A stretch of DNA of 64,000 nucleotides from JBFXAF01 sp050184585 (GTDB taxonomy: Bacteria; Pseudomonadota; Alphaproteobacteria; Rhizobiales; Rhizobiaceae), in NCBI GenBank assembly GCA_050184585.1, contig JBFXAF010000005.1, forward strand, positions 280,033 through 344,032, written 5' to 3'. The translations under genes and the position numbers were made by a program. Below are positions 51,660 to 60,552 of this stretch, piece after piece. Under the pieces are notes generated by a model. It saw nothing but the letters and a program-made list of their open reading frames with translations. It had not been told where the DNA came from and did not search any database. Positions within the stretch are counted from its first letter, which is position 1. Each line of letters begins with the position of its first letter.

Positions 51660-52409
51660 ATGCTGGACAAATCTGCTGTAGGACAAACCGGATCCCGGAC
51701 GAATGATGGCTGGGACGATTTCCTTGCGACCGTGATCGAGCGCTGGACCGCCGACACCGGCGAGCGGAAGCAGGATCGCAGCAAGCGTCGCGAGCAGGAG
51801 ATACTGCGGGCGGCGCTCAGGGTCTTCGCAAGAGATGGCATCTCCCGCGCACGCATCGGCGACATCGCATCCGAGGCCGGCATGCCCGTATCGTCGATCT
51901 ACGAGTACTTCCCGAGCAAGGAAGACCTGGCCTACGCCGTGCCGACGGCCCATCTGGCGCGCTTCTATGCGGAATACGCCCAAGCGGTCGCCGACAAGCA
52001 GACCTCGCACGACCGGTTGCGGCTGTACCTCTGGCTCGCAGCGGACTTCGCGCGGCGCAACCCCGAGTGGGCGCGCACGCTCTATCTGGAGATCTGGCCG
52101 AGCGTGCTGGTCAGCGAGACAGCGGTGCGTCACTCGATCAACGACTATGTGCGCGTCATCGTCTACCTGATCCGGCAGGGCGAGATGCGCGGCGAATGGC
52201 CCGCAGGGCCTGACCCATACGAGACGGCCGCCATCCTGAACGGCAGCGTCAACCAGGTGATCATCACCTGGCTGCTCTACCGGAAGCCGCGCGACCTGAT
52301 GAAGGCGATCGTCTCGATCGTCGACCGGACAATGTCGGCGCTGCTCGGGCCATCGCCCAACGGTAAGGCAAAGTCGGTGTCGCGCCGTCACAAGGCTGAA
52401 GACGACTGA
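51660..52409 (+). CDS. TetR-family transcriptional regulator
   Basis: A 249-residue regulator. After an unusually long, charged N-terminal extension of about 45 residues, the helix-turn-helix domain reads REQEILRAALRVFARDGISRARIGDIASEAGMPVSSIYEYFPSKEDLAYAV. The ligand domain follows (about residues 100-230). It is the only regulator gene in the 40-kb catabolic region, 70 bp after the SDR gene and probably in the operon led by site F. It is the natural candidate to bind the shared 15-bp repeats, possibly with an acyl-CoA as inducer. Confidence 0.92.
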   Translation: MLDKSAVGQTGSRTNDGWDDFLATVIERWTADTGERKQDRSKRREQEILRAALRVFARDGISRARIGDIASEAGMPVSSIYEYFPSKEDLAYAVPTAHLARFYAEYAQAVADKQTSHDRLRLYLWLAADFARRNPEWARTLYLEIWPSVLVSETAVRHSINDYVRVIVYLIRQGEMRGEWPAGPDPYETAAILNGSVNQVIITWLLYRKPRDLMKAIVSIVDRTMSALLGPSPNGKAKSVSRRHKAEDD

Positions 52410-52475
52410 TCGCAGGCGACCAAGCGGGCCAGCGAACCGGGCGCGAGAGCGGCCCGCCAACGGGATTTTCTTGCC

Positions 52476-53267
52476 ATGCCGACGATGTCCATCGGTTCGT
52501 TCGCAGTCGACGTCGGCGATGACGGCGTTGCTCTCGTTACCTTCTCGCGTCCGCCGGTCAACGCGGTCTCGCTGTCGGTCTATGGAGATATCGGACGGCT
52601 GGTCGCGACCATCGAAAACGATGCGAGCGTCCGGGTCGTGGTGCTGACCGCCCCCGACAGCGCGAAGGCCTGGTGCGGCGGCGCCGACCTGAACGACTTC
52701 GTCGGCATGGACACGGCGAAACGCAAGGAACGCTATCGCTTCATCAACGAGCAGGTTCCCGGCTTCTATCGGCTGGACCGGCCGGTGATCGCCGCGATCA
52801 ATGGCGCCGCCATCGGAATCGGCATGGTGCTGGCCGGCCTCTGCGACATGCGCGTCGCCGCGGCCGATGCCAGCTTCGCCTGCCCCGAGATCGACTATGG
52901 ACTCGTCGGCGGCGGCGCCGGGCTGTTCTCCTGGCTGAAGCTTCCCGAGGCCAAGGTCCGCGAGATCCTGTTCAGCGGCCGCAAGTTCACCGCGCGGGAA
53001 CTCGAGACCACCGGTTTCTTCAACTATGTCGTCCCGCGTGCAGAGGTGCTGTCGAAGTCGCTCGAACTGGCGAGACAAATCGCGTCCAAGAGCCTGCCTT
53101 CCATCCGCGCCCGCAAGATCGCCTCCGTCGGGCTGGAAGGCCGCACCTGGATGGACGCCTATCTCGACGCGCAGGCTTTGTCGGCGGAACTCGTCTCCAG
53201 CAAGGACAGTGGCGAAGGGGTCAGCGCGTTTCTCAACCACCGCAAGCCCAAATTCGTCGACCGGTAA
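52476..53267 (+). CDS. enoyl-CoA hydratase/isomerase-family protein (3)
   Basis: A 263-residue crotonase: oxyanion hole in APDSAKAWCGGADLNDF and INGAAIGIGMVLAGLCDMRVA; catalytic-strand FACPEIDYGLVGGGAGLFSWLKLPEAK keeps one PE Glu but has a divergent second position. It lies 66 bp after the TetR gene and before a 184-bp gap with site H, so it could be the last gene of the MaoC-SDR-TetR operon. Exact reaction uncertain. Confidence 0.87.
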   Translation: MPTMSIGSFAVDVGDDGVALVTFSRPPVNAVSLSVYGDIGRLVATIENDASVRVVVLTAPDSAKAWCGGADLNDFVGMDTAKRKERYRFINEQVPGFYRLDRPVIAAINGAAIGIGMVLAGLCDMRVAAADASFACPEIDYGLVGGGAGLFSWLKLPEAKVREILFSGRKFTARELETTGFFNYVVPRAEVLSKSLELARQIASKSLPSIRARKIASVGLEGRTWMDAYLDAQALSAELVSSKDSGEGVSAFLNHRKPKFVDR

Positions 53268-53377
53268 CCGCGGGGTTCTCCACGTCCCGACTAATGCTCG
53301 GGAAACAATGGTTCAATGCGTATTTCATTCAGCCTTTCCTAGGGCCGCCTGACCGGAATCCCAGCGCCGCCATTTTT

Positions 53378-53392
53378 CCGTATTTTTTTCGG
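53378..53392 (+). promoter_or_regulatory. operator-like inverted repeat, site H
   Basis: CCGTA-TTTTT-TTCGG, 60 bp upstream of the CoA-transferase gene at 53452. The distal half has one change from CCGAA and the proximal TTCGG is exact. The surrounding 25 bp are strongly T-rich. Confidence 0.5.
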
Positions 53393-53451
53393 CTTCTATT
53401 GCGAGACCACGCGCGATCTACTAGGAGTCGGCTCCGAAGGAGCGTTCGCCG

Positions 53452-54126
53452 ATGATCGACAAGTTCGTAGCGTCCGTCGCCGATGCCGTCGCGGGCGTTC
53501 GCGACGGTTCGACGGTGATGATCGGGGGTTTCGGCGTCGGGCAACCGGTGCACCTGATCGACGGTCTGATCGAGCAGGGCGCGAAGGACCTCACCATCGT
53601 CGCCAACAATGCTGGCATCGGACGGAGCGGGCTCGCGCGACTTCTCGAACTCCGCCGGGTCCGCAAGGTCATCTGCTCGTTTCCCCGCACCGCCGATCCC
53701 GTCGTGTTCGATGAACTCTACAAGAAGGGCGAGATCGAACTGGAACTTGTTCCTCAGGGCACGCTCGCCGAGCGCATCCGTGCCGGCGGCGCTGGCATCC
53801 CTGCTTTCTACTCGGCAACCGCCTATGGAACGAAACTCGCTGAGAACAAGGAGACGCGGGAGTTCGACGGGCGTCACTTTGTGATGGAACGCGCGCTCCA
53901 CGCCGACGTGGCTCTCATCGAAGCCTGGCAGGGAGATCGCTGGGGCAACTTGACCTATCGAGAGGCCGGCCGGAACTTCAATCCCGTCATGGCCACGGCG
54001 GCCACGCTGACAGTGGCGCAGGTGCAGCACACCGTCGAGCTCGGAAGCCTCGAACCGAATGCGGTCGTGACACCCAGCATTTTCGTCAGCCGTGTCGTCC
54101 ACATTCCCTACGGCGATCCGAAATAG
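53452..54126 (+). CDS. 3-oxoacid CoA-transferase, subunit A
   Basis: A 224-residue class I CoA-transferase alpha subunit, of the PcaI/ScoA/AtoD type: GSTVMIGGFGVGQPVHLIDGLIEQGAKDLTIVANNAG, RRVRKVICSFPRT, the QGTLAERIRAGGAGIPAFYSATAYGT block and RHFVMERALHADVALIEAWQGDRWGNLTYR. With subunit B it transfers CoA from a donor such as succinyl-CoA to an oxoacid. It is the first gene of the run 53452-57497. Confidence 0.93.
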   Translation: MIDKFVASVADAVAGVRDGSTVMIGGFGVGQPVHLIDGLIEQGAKDLTIVANNAGIGRSGLARLLELRRVRKVICSFPRTADPVVFDELYKKGEIELELVPQGTLAERIRAGGAGIPAFYSATAYGTKLAENKETREFDGRHFVMERALHADVALIEAWQGDRWGNLTYREAGRNFNPVMATAATLTVAQVQHTVELGSLEPNAVVTPSIFVSRVVHIPYGDPK

Positions 54127-54127
54127 G

Positions 54128-54790
54128 ATGTCGGTCATGAGCCAGCCCTGGAAACCCCTTTCACGGACCGAACTGGCTGCGCGCGTGGCCCGGGATATAC
54201 CCGAAGGGTGGTACGTCAACCTCGGTATCGGCATGCCGACCCTGGTGTCCGACCAGATACCGGCGGGCAAGGACGTCATCATCCATTCCGAGAACGGCCT
54301 CGTCGGCATGGGGCCCCAACCCGCGCCGGGAGCAGTCAACCCCTGGCTGGTCAACGCCGGCAAGCAGTATGTCACCCTCGTCACGGGCGGTGCGATCGTC
54401 CACCACGCCGACAGCTTTGGGATGATCCGCGGCGGTCATATCGATCTCTGCGTGCTCGGCGCCTTCCAGATCGCCGAAAACGGCGATCTCGCGAATTGGG
54501 CGACGCTAGATGATTCCATGCCGCCCGCGGTTGGCGGCGCGATGGACCTTTGCGCCGGCGCGAAGCGTTTGTGGATCATGACGGACCAGACGACGAAGTC
54601 GGGCGAGCCCAAACTGGTCGAACGTTGCACGTACCCGCTCACGGGGCTGGCCTGCGTCAGCCGCATCTATACGAACGTCGCCGTCTTCGACGTGGGACCG
54701 TCGGGCTTCGAGCTGGTGGAGGCGGTGCCCGGCCTCGGCATCGAAGAATTGCAGGAGATGACCGGAGCCAGGATCAGGCGCGAAGCCTAG
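54128..54790 (+). CDS. 3-oxoacid CoA-transferase, subunit B
   Basis: A 220-residue beta subunit with the catalytic glutamate in the canonical SENGLVGMGP motif, plus VNLGIGMPTLVSDQIP at the N-terminus and GGHIDLCVLGAFQIAENGDLANW. The start is ATG 54128, directly after the subunit A stop; ATG 54137 is an alternative with an AGGA site. The intact SENG motif argues for true CoA transfer and against the ring-opening hydrolases (IpdAB) derived from this family. Confidence 0.93.
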   Translation: MSVMSQPWKPLSRTELAARVARDIPEGWYVNLGIGMPTLVSDQIPAGKDVIIHSENGLVGMGPQPAPGAVNPWLVNAGKQYVTLVTGGAIVHHADSFGMIRGGHIDLCVLGAFQIAENGDLANWATLDDSMPPAVGGAMDLCAGAKRLWIMTDQTTKSGEPKLVERCTYPLTGLACVSRIYTNVAVFDVGPSGFELVEAVPGLGIEELQEMTGARIRREA

Positions 54791-54825
54791 GTCACGGCAC
54801 GGTTCAAAGCATCTGGAGGTGTCGC

Positions 54826-56418
54826 TTGAACCTGGGCTGGTGGCTGGAAAGATCGTGGTGGGACTTCGCCGACAAGGTCGCGGTCGTCGATCCTGACGAC
54901 ACGCAAGTCACCTATGACGGTTTGCGCTCCCTGACCAACAGGATGGGCAACGTCCTGCGCCATGAGGGCATGGTCGGGCCGGATGACGTCGTCGTCACCG
55001 TCATGGCCGATCATCACATTCACGTGGCGACGCTTTTCGCGGTCTGGCGTCTGGGTGCCGTGTTTTGCGGCCTGAACAGGCAACTGCCTCCCGAGCAGCT
55101 CGTGGCGGATGCGAAACGCACCTTCGCTAAGGTGGTGATCGTGGACGACGCGCTCGGCCATCTTTGCGCGGGATTCGCCGAGGCCGGCCTCAAGGTCTAT
55201 CGCGCACGGACCGACGCCGACGGCGTGCCCGCGATCCTGCCGTTGACGCATCGTCATTCGGACGCGCTGGAGGTCGCGCCGCGCGGCCAGGCCGACACCG
55301 CCTGCATCAATTTCACCTCGGGCACCTCGGGCCAGTCGAAAGGGGTGATCTTCACCCACGGCACTCTCGGCAACTCCGCGCTGGGTTCGATCTTTCTCGC
55401 CGGCGTGAAGAGCGATACCCGCAATCTCTCGATCGTCGGCATGTTCCACAGCGGCGGCGTCCACGATTCGCTCCGGCTCGTCGCCGCTGGGGCGACCATC
55501 CTGTGGAGCGACGGTTGGGACGTCGGGCGCGTCGTCCACATCTTCGAGACCCACGCGCCGAACTTCATGTACTGGATCGGACCGACGCCGCTCCGGCAGC
55601 TCATAGCCCACCCGGCGTGGCCCACGCTCAATCTGCGCGGCATGAGGATGTACATCGCCGGCGAGGTCGTTCCGCCGGAGATGGAGCGCGCCGTCCAGGA
55701 GAAGGGGGCGATCGTCGGCAAGATATACGGGCTGACCGAGGCGATGCCGGTCTGCATCCTGTCCACCTCGCTCTACTATGGCGGCGCCGAGAACGCCCCC
55801 GCCACCTCGTCGGGCAAGCCGAACCGCGAATTCTGCGACGTCGTGCTGAAGGATCCCTATACGGGGGAACTCGTCGAAGGCGGCGGTGTGGAGGGCGAGA
55901 TCTGCGTCCGTGGTGACGTGATCACGCCGGGCTACTTCAACGATGCCGAGAAAACCCGCGAGGCCTTCGATGCCGATGGCTACCTTCATACGAAGGACCT
56001 CGCCTATCGCGACGCGGAGGGCTGGTATCATATCCGCGGCCGCGCCGACGACGTGATCAGCGTGTCGGGCAAGAAGGTGTCGCTGCTCGACATCGACCGC
56101 GCGCTGCTGAAGGGTAGCGGAGTGCTCGACGCTGCCTGCGTGGGGGTCAGGCACCTGAGCCTCGGCGAGGCGCCTGCAGCTTTCGTCGTCCTCCAGCCGG
56201 GGGCCAGCGAATCGGCCGCGCTGGCCGCGCTCGACGCACATATCGGCGGCTTACTCAGCGACCTACACAGGCCGCGCGTCTACAAGTTCGTTGATGCCGT
56301 GCCGCGGACCGCCGCCAAGCGGTCGAAGATGCAGGGCGAGATGCGCCGGCAACTCGCAGGTATCGTGCTCACCGAGCCATCGATCGCCGTGAACTTGAGC
56401 GACGTCGCGGCGCACTGA
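54826..56418 (+). CDS. AMP-binding acyl-CoA ligase, ligase 3
   Basis: A 530-residue ANL enzyme starting at TTG 54826, seven bases after a CTGGAGG site; the longer open frame upstream is out of register with subunit B and not homologous. P-loop INFTSGTSGQSKGVIFTHG, GKIYGLTEAMP, the YLHTKDLAYRDAEGW motif, GRADDVISVSGKKVS and a C-terminal PRTAAKRSKMQGEMR with lysines near the catalytic position are seen. It forms part of the CoA-transferase/NMO operon; the substrate acid is unknown. Confidence 0.9.
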   Translation: MNLGWWLERSWWDFADKVAVVDPDDTQVTYDGLRSLTNRMGNVLRHEGMVGPDDVVVTVMADHHIHVATLFAVWRLGAVFCGLNRQLPPEQLVADAKRTFAKVVIVDDALGHLCAGFAEAGLKVYRARTDADGVPAILPLTHRHSDALEVAPRGQADTACINFTSGTSGQSKGVIFTHGTLGNSALGSIFLAGVKSDTRNLSIVGMFHSGGVHDSLRLVAAGATILWSDGWDVGRVVHIFETHAPNFMYWIGPTPLRQLIAHPAWPTLNLRGMRMYIAGEVVPPEMERAVQEKGAIVGKIYGLTEAMPVCILSTSLYYGGAENAPATSSGKPNREFCDVVLKDPYTGELVEGGGVEGEICVRGDVITPGYFNDAEKTREAFDADGYLHTKDLAYRDAEGWYHIRGRADDVISVSGKKVSLLDIDRALLKGSGVLDAACVGVRHLSLGEAPAAFVVLQPGASESAALAALDAHIGGLLSDLHRPRVYKFVDAVPRTAAKRSKMQGEMRRQLAGIVLTEPSIAVNLSDVAAH

Positions 56419-56447
56419 TTTCAGCGCCGCATTCAGGGAGAACCGGG

Positions 56448-57497
56448 ATGACAAGAACGGCAAGCGGAGAGGAGCGTATCGAGACCCGCTTCACGAAGCT
56501 GGTCGGCGTGGATCATCCGGTCATGCAGGAGGGTCTTGGCCCGCACAAGACGGTGAAGCTCGCCGCTGCGGTCTCGAACGCCGGCGGCCTGGGAACGGTC
56601 AGCATCCCGAGCATTGCAGAAGAACCGGGCAAGGGCGCGGCGATCCTCCACGGCTACATCGAAGAGGCGTGCGCCCTGACCGACAAACCGTTCGCGGTGA
56701 ACATCCCCGTCGGCGTCGACAAGACCTCGGGCGAGGTGCTGCCGTTCAGCGCGGCTTACGTCACCGCCGTGGTTGAGGCGGTGCGCGACGCCGAAATCGC
56801 CAAGCGCCTGCGCGTGATCACCACGTCGGCCGGCCCGCCGACGGCGGCGCGGAAGCTGATCGGCGACAGCGGTCTCATCCATGTCCACAAGGTCGGCGGG
56901 ACACGTCAGGCGATCCGGGCGGAAAAGGAAGGCGTCGACATGCTCATCGCCTCGGGTTACGAGGCCGGCGGACACACGCATTCCAGGCCGGTGCATACCT
57001 TCATCCTCGGCCCAAGTGTGACCGAGGCGGTGTCGATCCCTGTGATCCTCGCCGGCGGCCTGCGTGACGGCCGAACGCTCGCGGCCGCGCTCGCGCTTGG
57101 AGCCGATGCAGGCGCGATGGGGACGCGATTCGTGGCAAGTCACGACAATCCCGACTGGCACCCGGCATACGGCCAGCGGATCATCGATGCCCGTGAGGGC
57201 GACGACACGCTCTTCCAGGCGATCTACGGTCCGTCGCGCGTCCTTCACAGCCGGGGCCTGGACGAACTGGTCGAAGTCATCCAGCGCGGCGACAAGGACG
57301 TGATCGAACTGACGCGGCTGAAGGACATCGCATTGGTGGCAGGCCAGCGTGACGGCGACATGGATGCAGGGCTTCTGCCGGCGGGACAGGTGTCGGGGGC
57401 CATCAACGACCTGATCCACGTAGCCGAATTCATACCGGGAATAGTTCGTGAAGCGATCGCCGTCATGGACCGGCTTCGCGCGAAGGCAAAGACCTAG
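56448..57497 (+). CDS. nitronate monooxygenase/2-nitropropane dioxygenase-like flavoprotein
   Basis: A 349-residue FMN TIM-barrel protein. N-terminal PVMQEGLGPHKTVKLAAAVSNAGGLGTVS, central ASGYEAGGHTHSR, and PVILAGGLRDGRTLAAALALGADAGAMGTRF are the phosphate-binding and catalytic blocks of the family. Homologues in steroid and other CoA pathways (IpdC-like) act as reductases on CoA thioesters rather than on nitronates, so both roles are open. It is the last gene of the CoA-transferase operon. Confidence 0.88.
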   Translation: MTRTASGEERIETRFTKLVGVDHPVMQEGLGPHKTVKLAAAVSNAGGLGTVSIPSIAEEPGKGAAILHGYIEEACALTDKPFAVNIPVGVDKTSGEVLPFSAAYVTAVVEAVRDAEIAKRLRVITTSAGPPTAARKLIGDSGLIHVHKVGGTRQAIRAEKEGVDMLIASGYEAGGHTHSRPVHTFILGPSVTEAVSIPVILAGGLRDGRTLAAALALGADAGAMGTRFVASHDNPDWHPAYGQRIIDAREGDDTLFQAIYGPSRVLHSRGLDELVEVIQRGDKDVIELTRLKDIALVAGQRDGDMDAGLLPAGQVSGAINDLIHVAEFIPGIVREAIAVMDRLRAKAKT

Positions 57498-57560
57498 CTG
57501 CGGGGAGCCTGCAGGCAGGGACCGGCTGTTCTCGCAATTCCTGGAATTCCATCAAAAAAC

Positions 57561-57575
57561 CCGAATGTTTGTCGA
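57561..57575 (+). promoter_or_regulatory. degenerate operator-like site I
   Basis: CCGAA-TGTTT-GTCGA, 56 bp upstream of the TRAP small-subunit start at 57631. The distal half is exact, the proximal half matches 3 of 5 bases. Location and spacing fit the other sites. Confidence 0.35.
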
Positions 57576-57630
57576 CTTTCGTTGACGCGCCTGGGGATCC
57601 ATGCTCTGTTGCGCCACAGGGAGGAGAACC

Positions 57631-58137
57631 ATGCGCCGAACCATCCTCATGGTCGATCGCTCGTTTCGCTACGTCGCCATGCTGGCGATCGTGGTGACGA
57701 TGACGCTGACCAGCGCGGATGCGCTGATGCGCTACCTGCTGAACAGGCCCCTGCGCGGATCGATCGAGATCATCACCGACTACGCGCTGCCCATGATCGT
57801 CTTCCTGGCCGCCTCGCATGCCTACCGGCATGGTGGCTTCATCCGGGTGACCGTGCTCAGGACCGTCATGCCGCCCCGCATCCAATTCGGCATGGACATG
57901 TTCGCGCAGGTGGTCTCGGGCATGATCGCGGTCCTGTTCACCTATGCCGCCGGCATCCAGGCGATCGCGGCCTGGCATGATGGCGCACTGTCGAACGGCG
58001 TCTTCGAATACAGCCTCTGGCCGGCCTACTGGATCGTCTTCCTCGGGCTGGCGCTGATGACGCTGCACGTCGTCGCCGACCTCTCGCGAGTGAGCAGCGG
58101 CCAGTCAGGCCTGCTCAAGGAAGCGGAGGCGGTCTGA
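57631..58137 (+). CDS. TRAP transporter small permease (DctQ type)
   Basis: A 168-residue membrane protein with four helices, the standard DctQ layout (MRYLLNRPLRGSIEIITDYALPMIVFLAASHAYRHGGFIRV). ATG 57631 follows a GGGAGGAG site. Two bases separate it from dctM. Together with DctM it makes the sodium-coupled membrane unit of a TRAP importer for an organic acid. Confidence 0.92.
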   Translation: MRRTILMVDRSFRYVAMLAIVVTMTLTSADALMRYLLNRPLRGSIEIITDYALPMIVFLAASHAYRHGGFIRVTVLRTVMPPRIQFGMDMFAQVVSGMIAVLFTYAAGIQAIAAWHDGALSNGVFEYSLWPAYWIVFLGLALMTLHVVADLSRVSSGQSGLLKEAEAV

Positions 58138-58139
58138 GC

Positions 58140-59426
58140 ATGGTCGCGCTCATCTTCCTGCTACTCGTCGTGCTGATCCTGCTCGGCGTGCCAATCGCCT
58201 TTGCGCTCGCGGGCGCCGGGTTCGTGGGCATCTGGGTCGTGACCGGCAACATTGGCCAGGCGGTCGCCATCCTCGGCATATCAAGCTATTCGTCGGTCGC
58301 CGAGTACCTGCTCTCCACCGTTCCGCTGTTCATCCTGATGGCCTTCTTCGCCTCCTACAGCGGCGTCGCGCGCGAGCTCTTCACGGCCATCGCCAACTGG
58401 ACCAGCGGCATCCGCGGCGGCATGGCGATCGCCACCGTCGGCGCGACGAGCGTCTTCGGCGCGATGTCCGGCGCCAGCGTCGCTGCGGCCTCGGTCATGT
58501 CGGAGATCGCCATTCCCGAGATGCGGCGCAGGGGCTACGCGGACGAGCTCTCGGCCGGGGCGGTTGCGGTCGGCGCGACCACCAACATCCTCATTCCACC
58601 GTCGATCGCCTTGGTGGTCTACGGCCTGCTCACCGACACGTCCCTCGGCGCCCTGCTGATCGCGGGCATCGTCCCCGGCGTCCTGCTCGCGCTGATCCTG
58701 TCGCTGCTTGTCTACGTGTGGGTTTCCCTGAGACCCGCCACGGCCCCTGAAATCTACGTCGTACCCTGGCGCGAGCGTTTCCTCAGCGTCGCCCGCATCT
58801 GGCCGAGCGTCATCCTGATCGGCGGCATCCTGTTCATGCTCTACAGCGGCATCGCCACGCCCACTGAGGTCGGCGCGCTCGGCGCCTTCCTCGCGCTGCT
58901 GATCGCGCTCATGCTGAGACGGTTGTCGAGGGGACAGTTCATGACCGCGCTCGAGCAGACGCTCCGCGCCACGGCGATGATCTTCCTCATCTTCGTCGGC
59001 GCAAAGGTGTTCGGCTATTTCCTGACGCTCAGCCAGATTCCCCAGCACGTCGTCGCGGTGGTGCTGGAAATGGAGCTCAACCGCTGGGTCGTGCTGGTCG
59101 GCATCATCGTCAGCTACTTCGCCATCTCCATGTTCATGGACGAGATGCCCCTGATGGTGCTCACGCTGCCGCTCACCTTCCCGATCGTCACGTCGCTCGG
59201 CTTCGACCCGGTGTGGTTCGGCATCATGACCATGATGATGGTGGCGATGGGCCTCGTCTTCCCGCCGGTCGGCATGGTCTCGTTCGTGGTGAGCGCTTCG
59301 GGCCGCGTCGAGCTCACCAAGGTCTTCAAAGGCGCGTCCATCCTGATGATGGCGATCGTCATCACCACCATCCTGCTCATGATCTTTCCAGAGATCGCCC
59401 TGTTCCTGCCGGCCACCATGCGCTGA
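58140..59426 (+). CDS. TRAP transporter large permease (DctM type)
   Basis: A 428-residue protein with about twelve helices. Family blocks: LLVVLILLGVPIAFALAGAGFVGIW, FGAMSGASVAAASVMSEIAIPEMRRRGY, VGATTNILIPPSIALVVYGLLTDTSLGALLIAGI, and MDEMPLMVLTLPLTFPIVTSLGFDPVWFGI. It follows dctQ without gap and precedes dctP by 44 bp. Confidence 0.94.
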   Translation: MVALIFLLLVVLILLGVPIAFALAGAGFVGIWVVTGNIGQAVAILGISSYSSVAEYLLSTVPLFILMAFFASYSGVARELFTAIANWTSGIRGGMAIATVGATSVFGAMSGASVAAASVMSEIAIPEMRRRGYADELSAGAVAVGATTNILIPPSIALVVYGLLTDTSLGALLIAGIVPGVLLALILSLLVYVWVSLRPATAPEIYVVPWRERFLSVARIWPSVILIGGILFMLYSGIATPTEVGALGAFLALLIALMLRRLSRGQFMTALEQTLRATAMIFLIFVGAKVFGYFLTLSQIPQHVVAVVLEMELNRWVVLVGIIVSYFAISMFMDEMPLMVLTLPLTFPIVTSLGFDPVWFGIMTMMMVAMGLVFPPVGMVSFVVSASGRVELTKVFKGASILMMAIVITTILLMIFPEIALFLPATMR

Positions 59427-59470
59427 CGGCAGTCGCCACGCTTTACCTAAGCCCCAAGGGAGGAAGTCAT

Positions 59471-60496
59471 ATGTACATGATCACGAGACGAGCATTCGGC
59501 CTGATAGGCGCCGCTGCCGTCGCCGCCTTCGCCGTGCCGGCCTCGGCCCAGGACGTCATCACCCTCAAGGTGGCCGACTCCTACAATCCCAACCACTACA
59601 TCTCGGTCAACGGCACCGTGCCGTGGATGAAACGCGTCGAGGAACTCGCCGGCGGCAAGGTGAAGTTCGAGTACTTCCCGGCCGAACAACTCGGCAAGAT
59701 GGCCGACCTGCCGTCCCTGATGAAGGCAGGCGTCGCCGACATCGTGCTGATCCCGACGGGCGTGTTCGCCGCCGATTATCCGCTGACGAGCGTTGCGACG
59801 CTGCCTGGTTTCGGCACCAGTTCGACGGAGACGAGTCTCGCTTACTGGGACATCGTCTCGAAGGACGGTCCGGTGCGGGAGGAGTACGCCTCCAAGGGCT
59901 TCCGCCCGCTGGTCTATTTCTGCACGCCGCAGCATGAGATCGTTTCGCGCACCGAGATGGCATCGCTCGACGACCTCAAGGGGCTGAAAGTCCGCGCCAC
60001 GGCCGGCGTGCCGTCGCAGATCATCTCCGCGATCGGAGCCTCGCCCGTCCAGGTCTCACCGCCCGAAATGTATACTTCGATCGAACGTGGCACGATCGAC
60101 GGCGCCTTCGTGCCCTACCCGTCAGCGCGCGGCTACAAGCTGGACGAAGTGATCAAGTCCGCCACCCACAACGCCGCCCTCGGAAGCATCGTGACCGGCT
60201 ACTCCACCACCGAGGCGACCTGGGCGAAGCTGCCCGACGAGGTGAAGGCCGCGTTCGAGCAGGCCAACAGGGAGTTCCTGGAACGCATCACCGCGTTCCA
60301 GGATGACGCCACCAGCAAGGACAAGCAGTTCCTTGAGGAGAAGGGCATCAAGCTCCTCACCATCGACGCCTCCATGAAGAGCGCGCTCGACGCAGCCGTT
60401 GCGCCGATCGTCGGCGGCTGGGTTTCGGAGATGGAGGGCAAGGGACTGAAAGGCCAGGAGGTCCTCGACGCCTGGACGGCCGCATTGACCAAGTAA
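59471..60496 (+). CDS. TRAP transporter substrate-binding protein (DctP type)
   Basis: A 341-residue periplasmic protein: signal peptide MYMITRRAFGLIGAAAVAAFAVPASAQD; mature part with FPAEQLGKMADLPSLMKAGVADIVLIPTGVFA, LKGLKVRATAGVPSQIISAIGASPVQVSPPEMYTSIERGTIDGAFVP, where the conserved Arg of LKVRATAG contacts the ligand carboxylate. This supports a carboxylic acid ligand. ATG 59471 follows GGGAGGAAG; a strong hairpin follows the stop. Confidence 0.93.
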   Translation: MYMITRRAFGLIGAAAVAAFAVPASAQDVITLKVADSYNPNHYISVNGTVPWMKRVEELAGGKVKFEYFPAEQLGKMADLPSLMKAGVADIVLIPTGVFAADYPLTSVATLPGFGTSSTETSLAYWDIVSKDGPVREEYASKGFRPLVYFCTPQHEIVSRTEMASLDDLKGLKVRATAGVPSQIISAIGASPVQVSPPEMYTSIERGTIDGAFVPYPSARGYKLDEVIKSATHNAALGSIVTGYSTTEATWAKLPDEVKAAFEQANREFLERITAFQDDATSKDKQFLEEKGIKLLTIDASMKSALDAAVAPIVGGWVSEMEGKGLKGQEVLDAWTAALTK

Positions 60497-60507
60497 GAAT
60501 GTGGACT

Positions 60508-60532
60508 CGCCCGCCGCACCCGGCGGCGGGCG
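60508..60532 (+). terminator. 10-bp GC hairpin after dctP
   Basis: CGCCCGCCGC (60508-60517) pairs perfectly with GCGGCGGGCG (60523-60532) around a 5-nt loop, 11 bp after the dctP stop. No U-run follows, so it may be a partial terminator or an mRNA-stabilising structure before the next gene. Confidence 0.65.
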
Positions 60533-60552
60533 GCCATTTCAAGAACGTGAAG

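Noticed and set aside
53452..54790. CoA-transferase pair as IpdAB-type ring-opening hydrolase of steroid degradation
   Set aside because: Subunit B retains the canonical catalytic SENG glutamate, favouring true CoA transfer; steroid-specific ring genes are also absent from the window.
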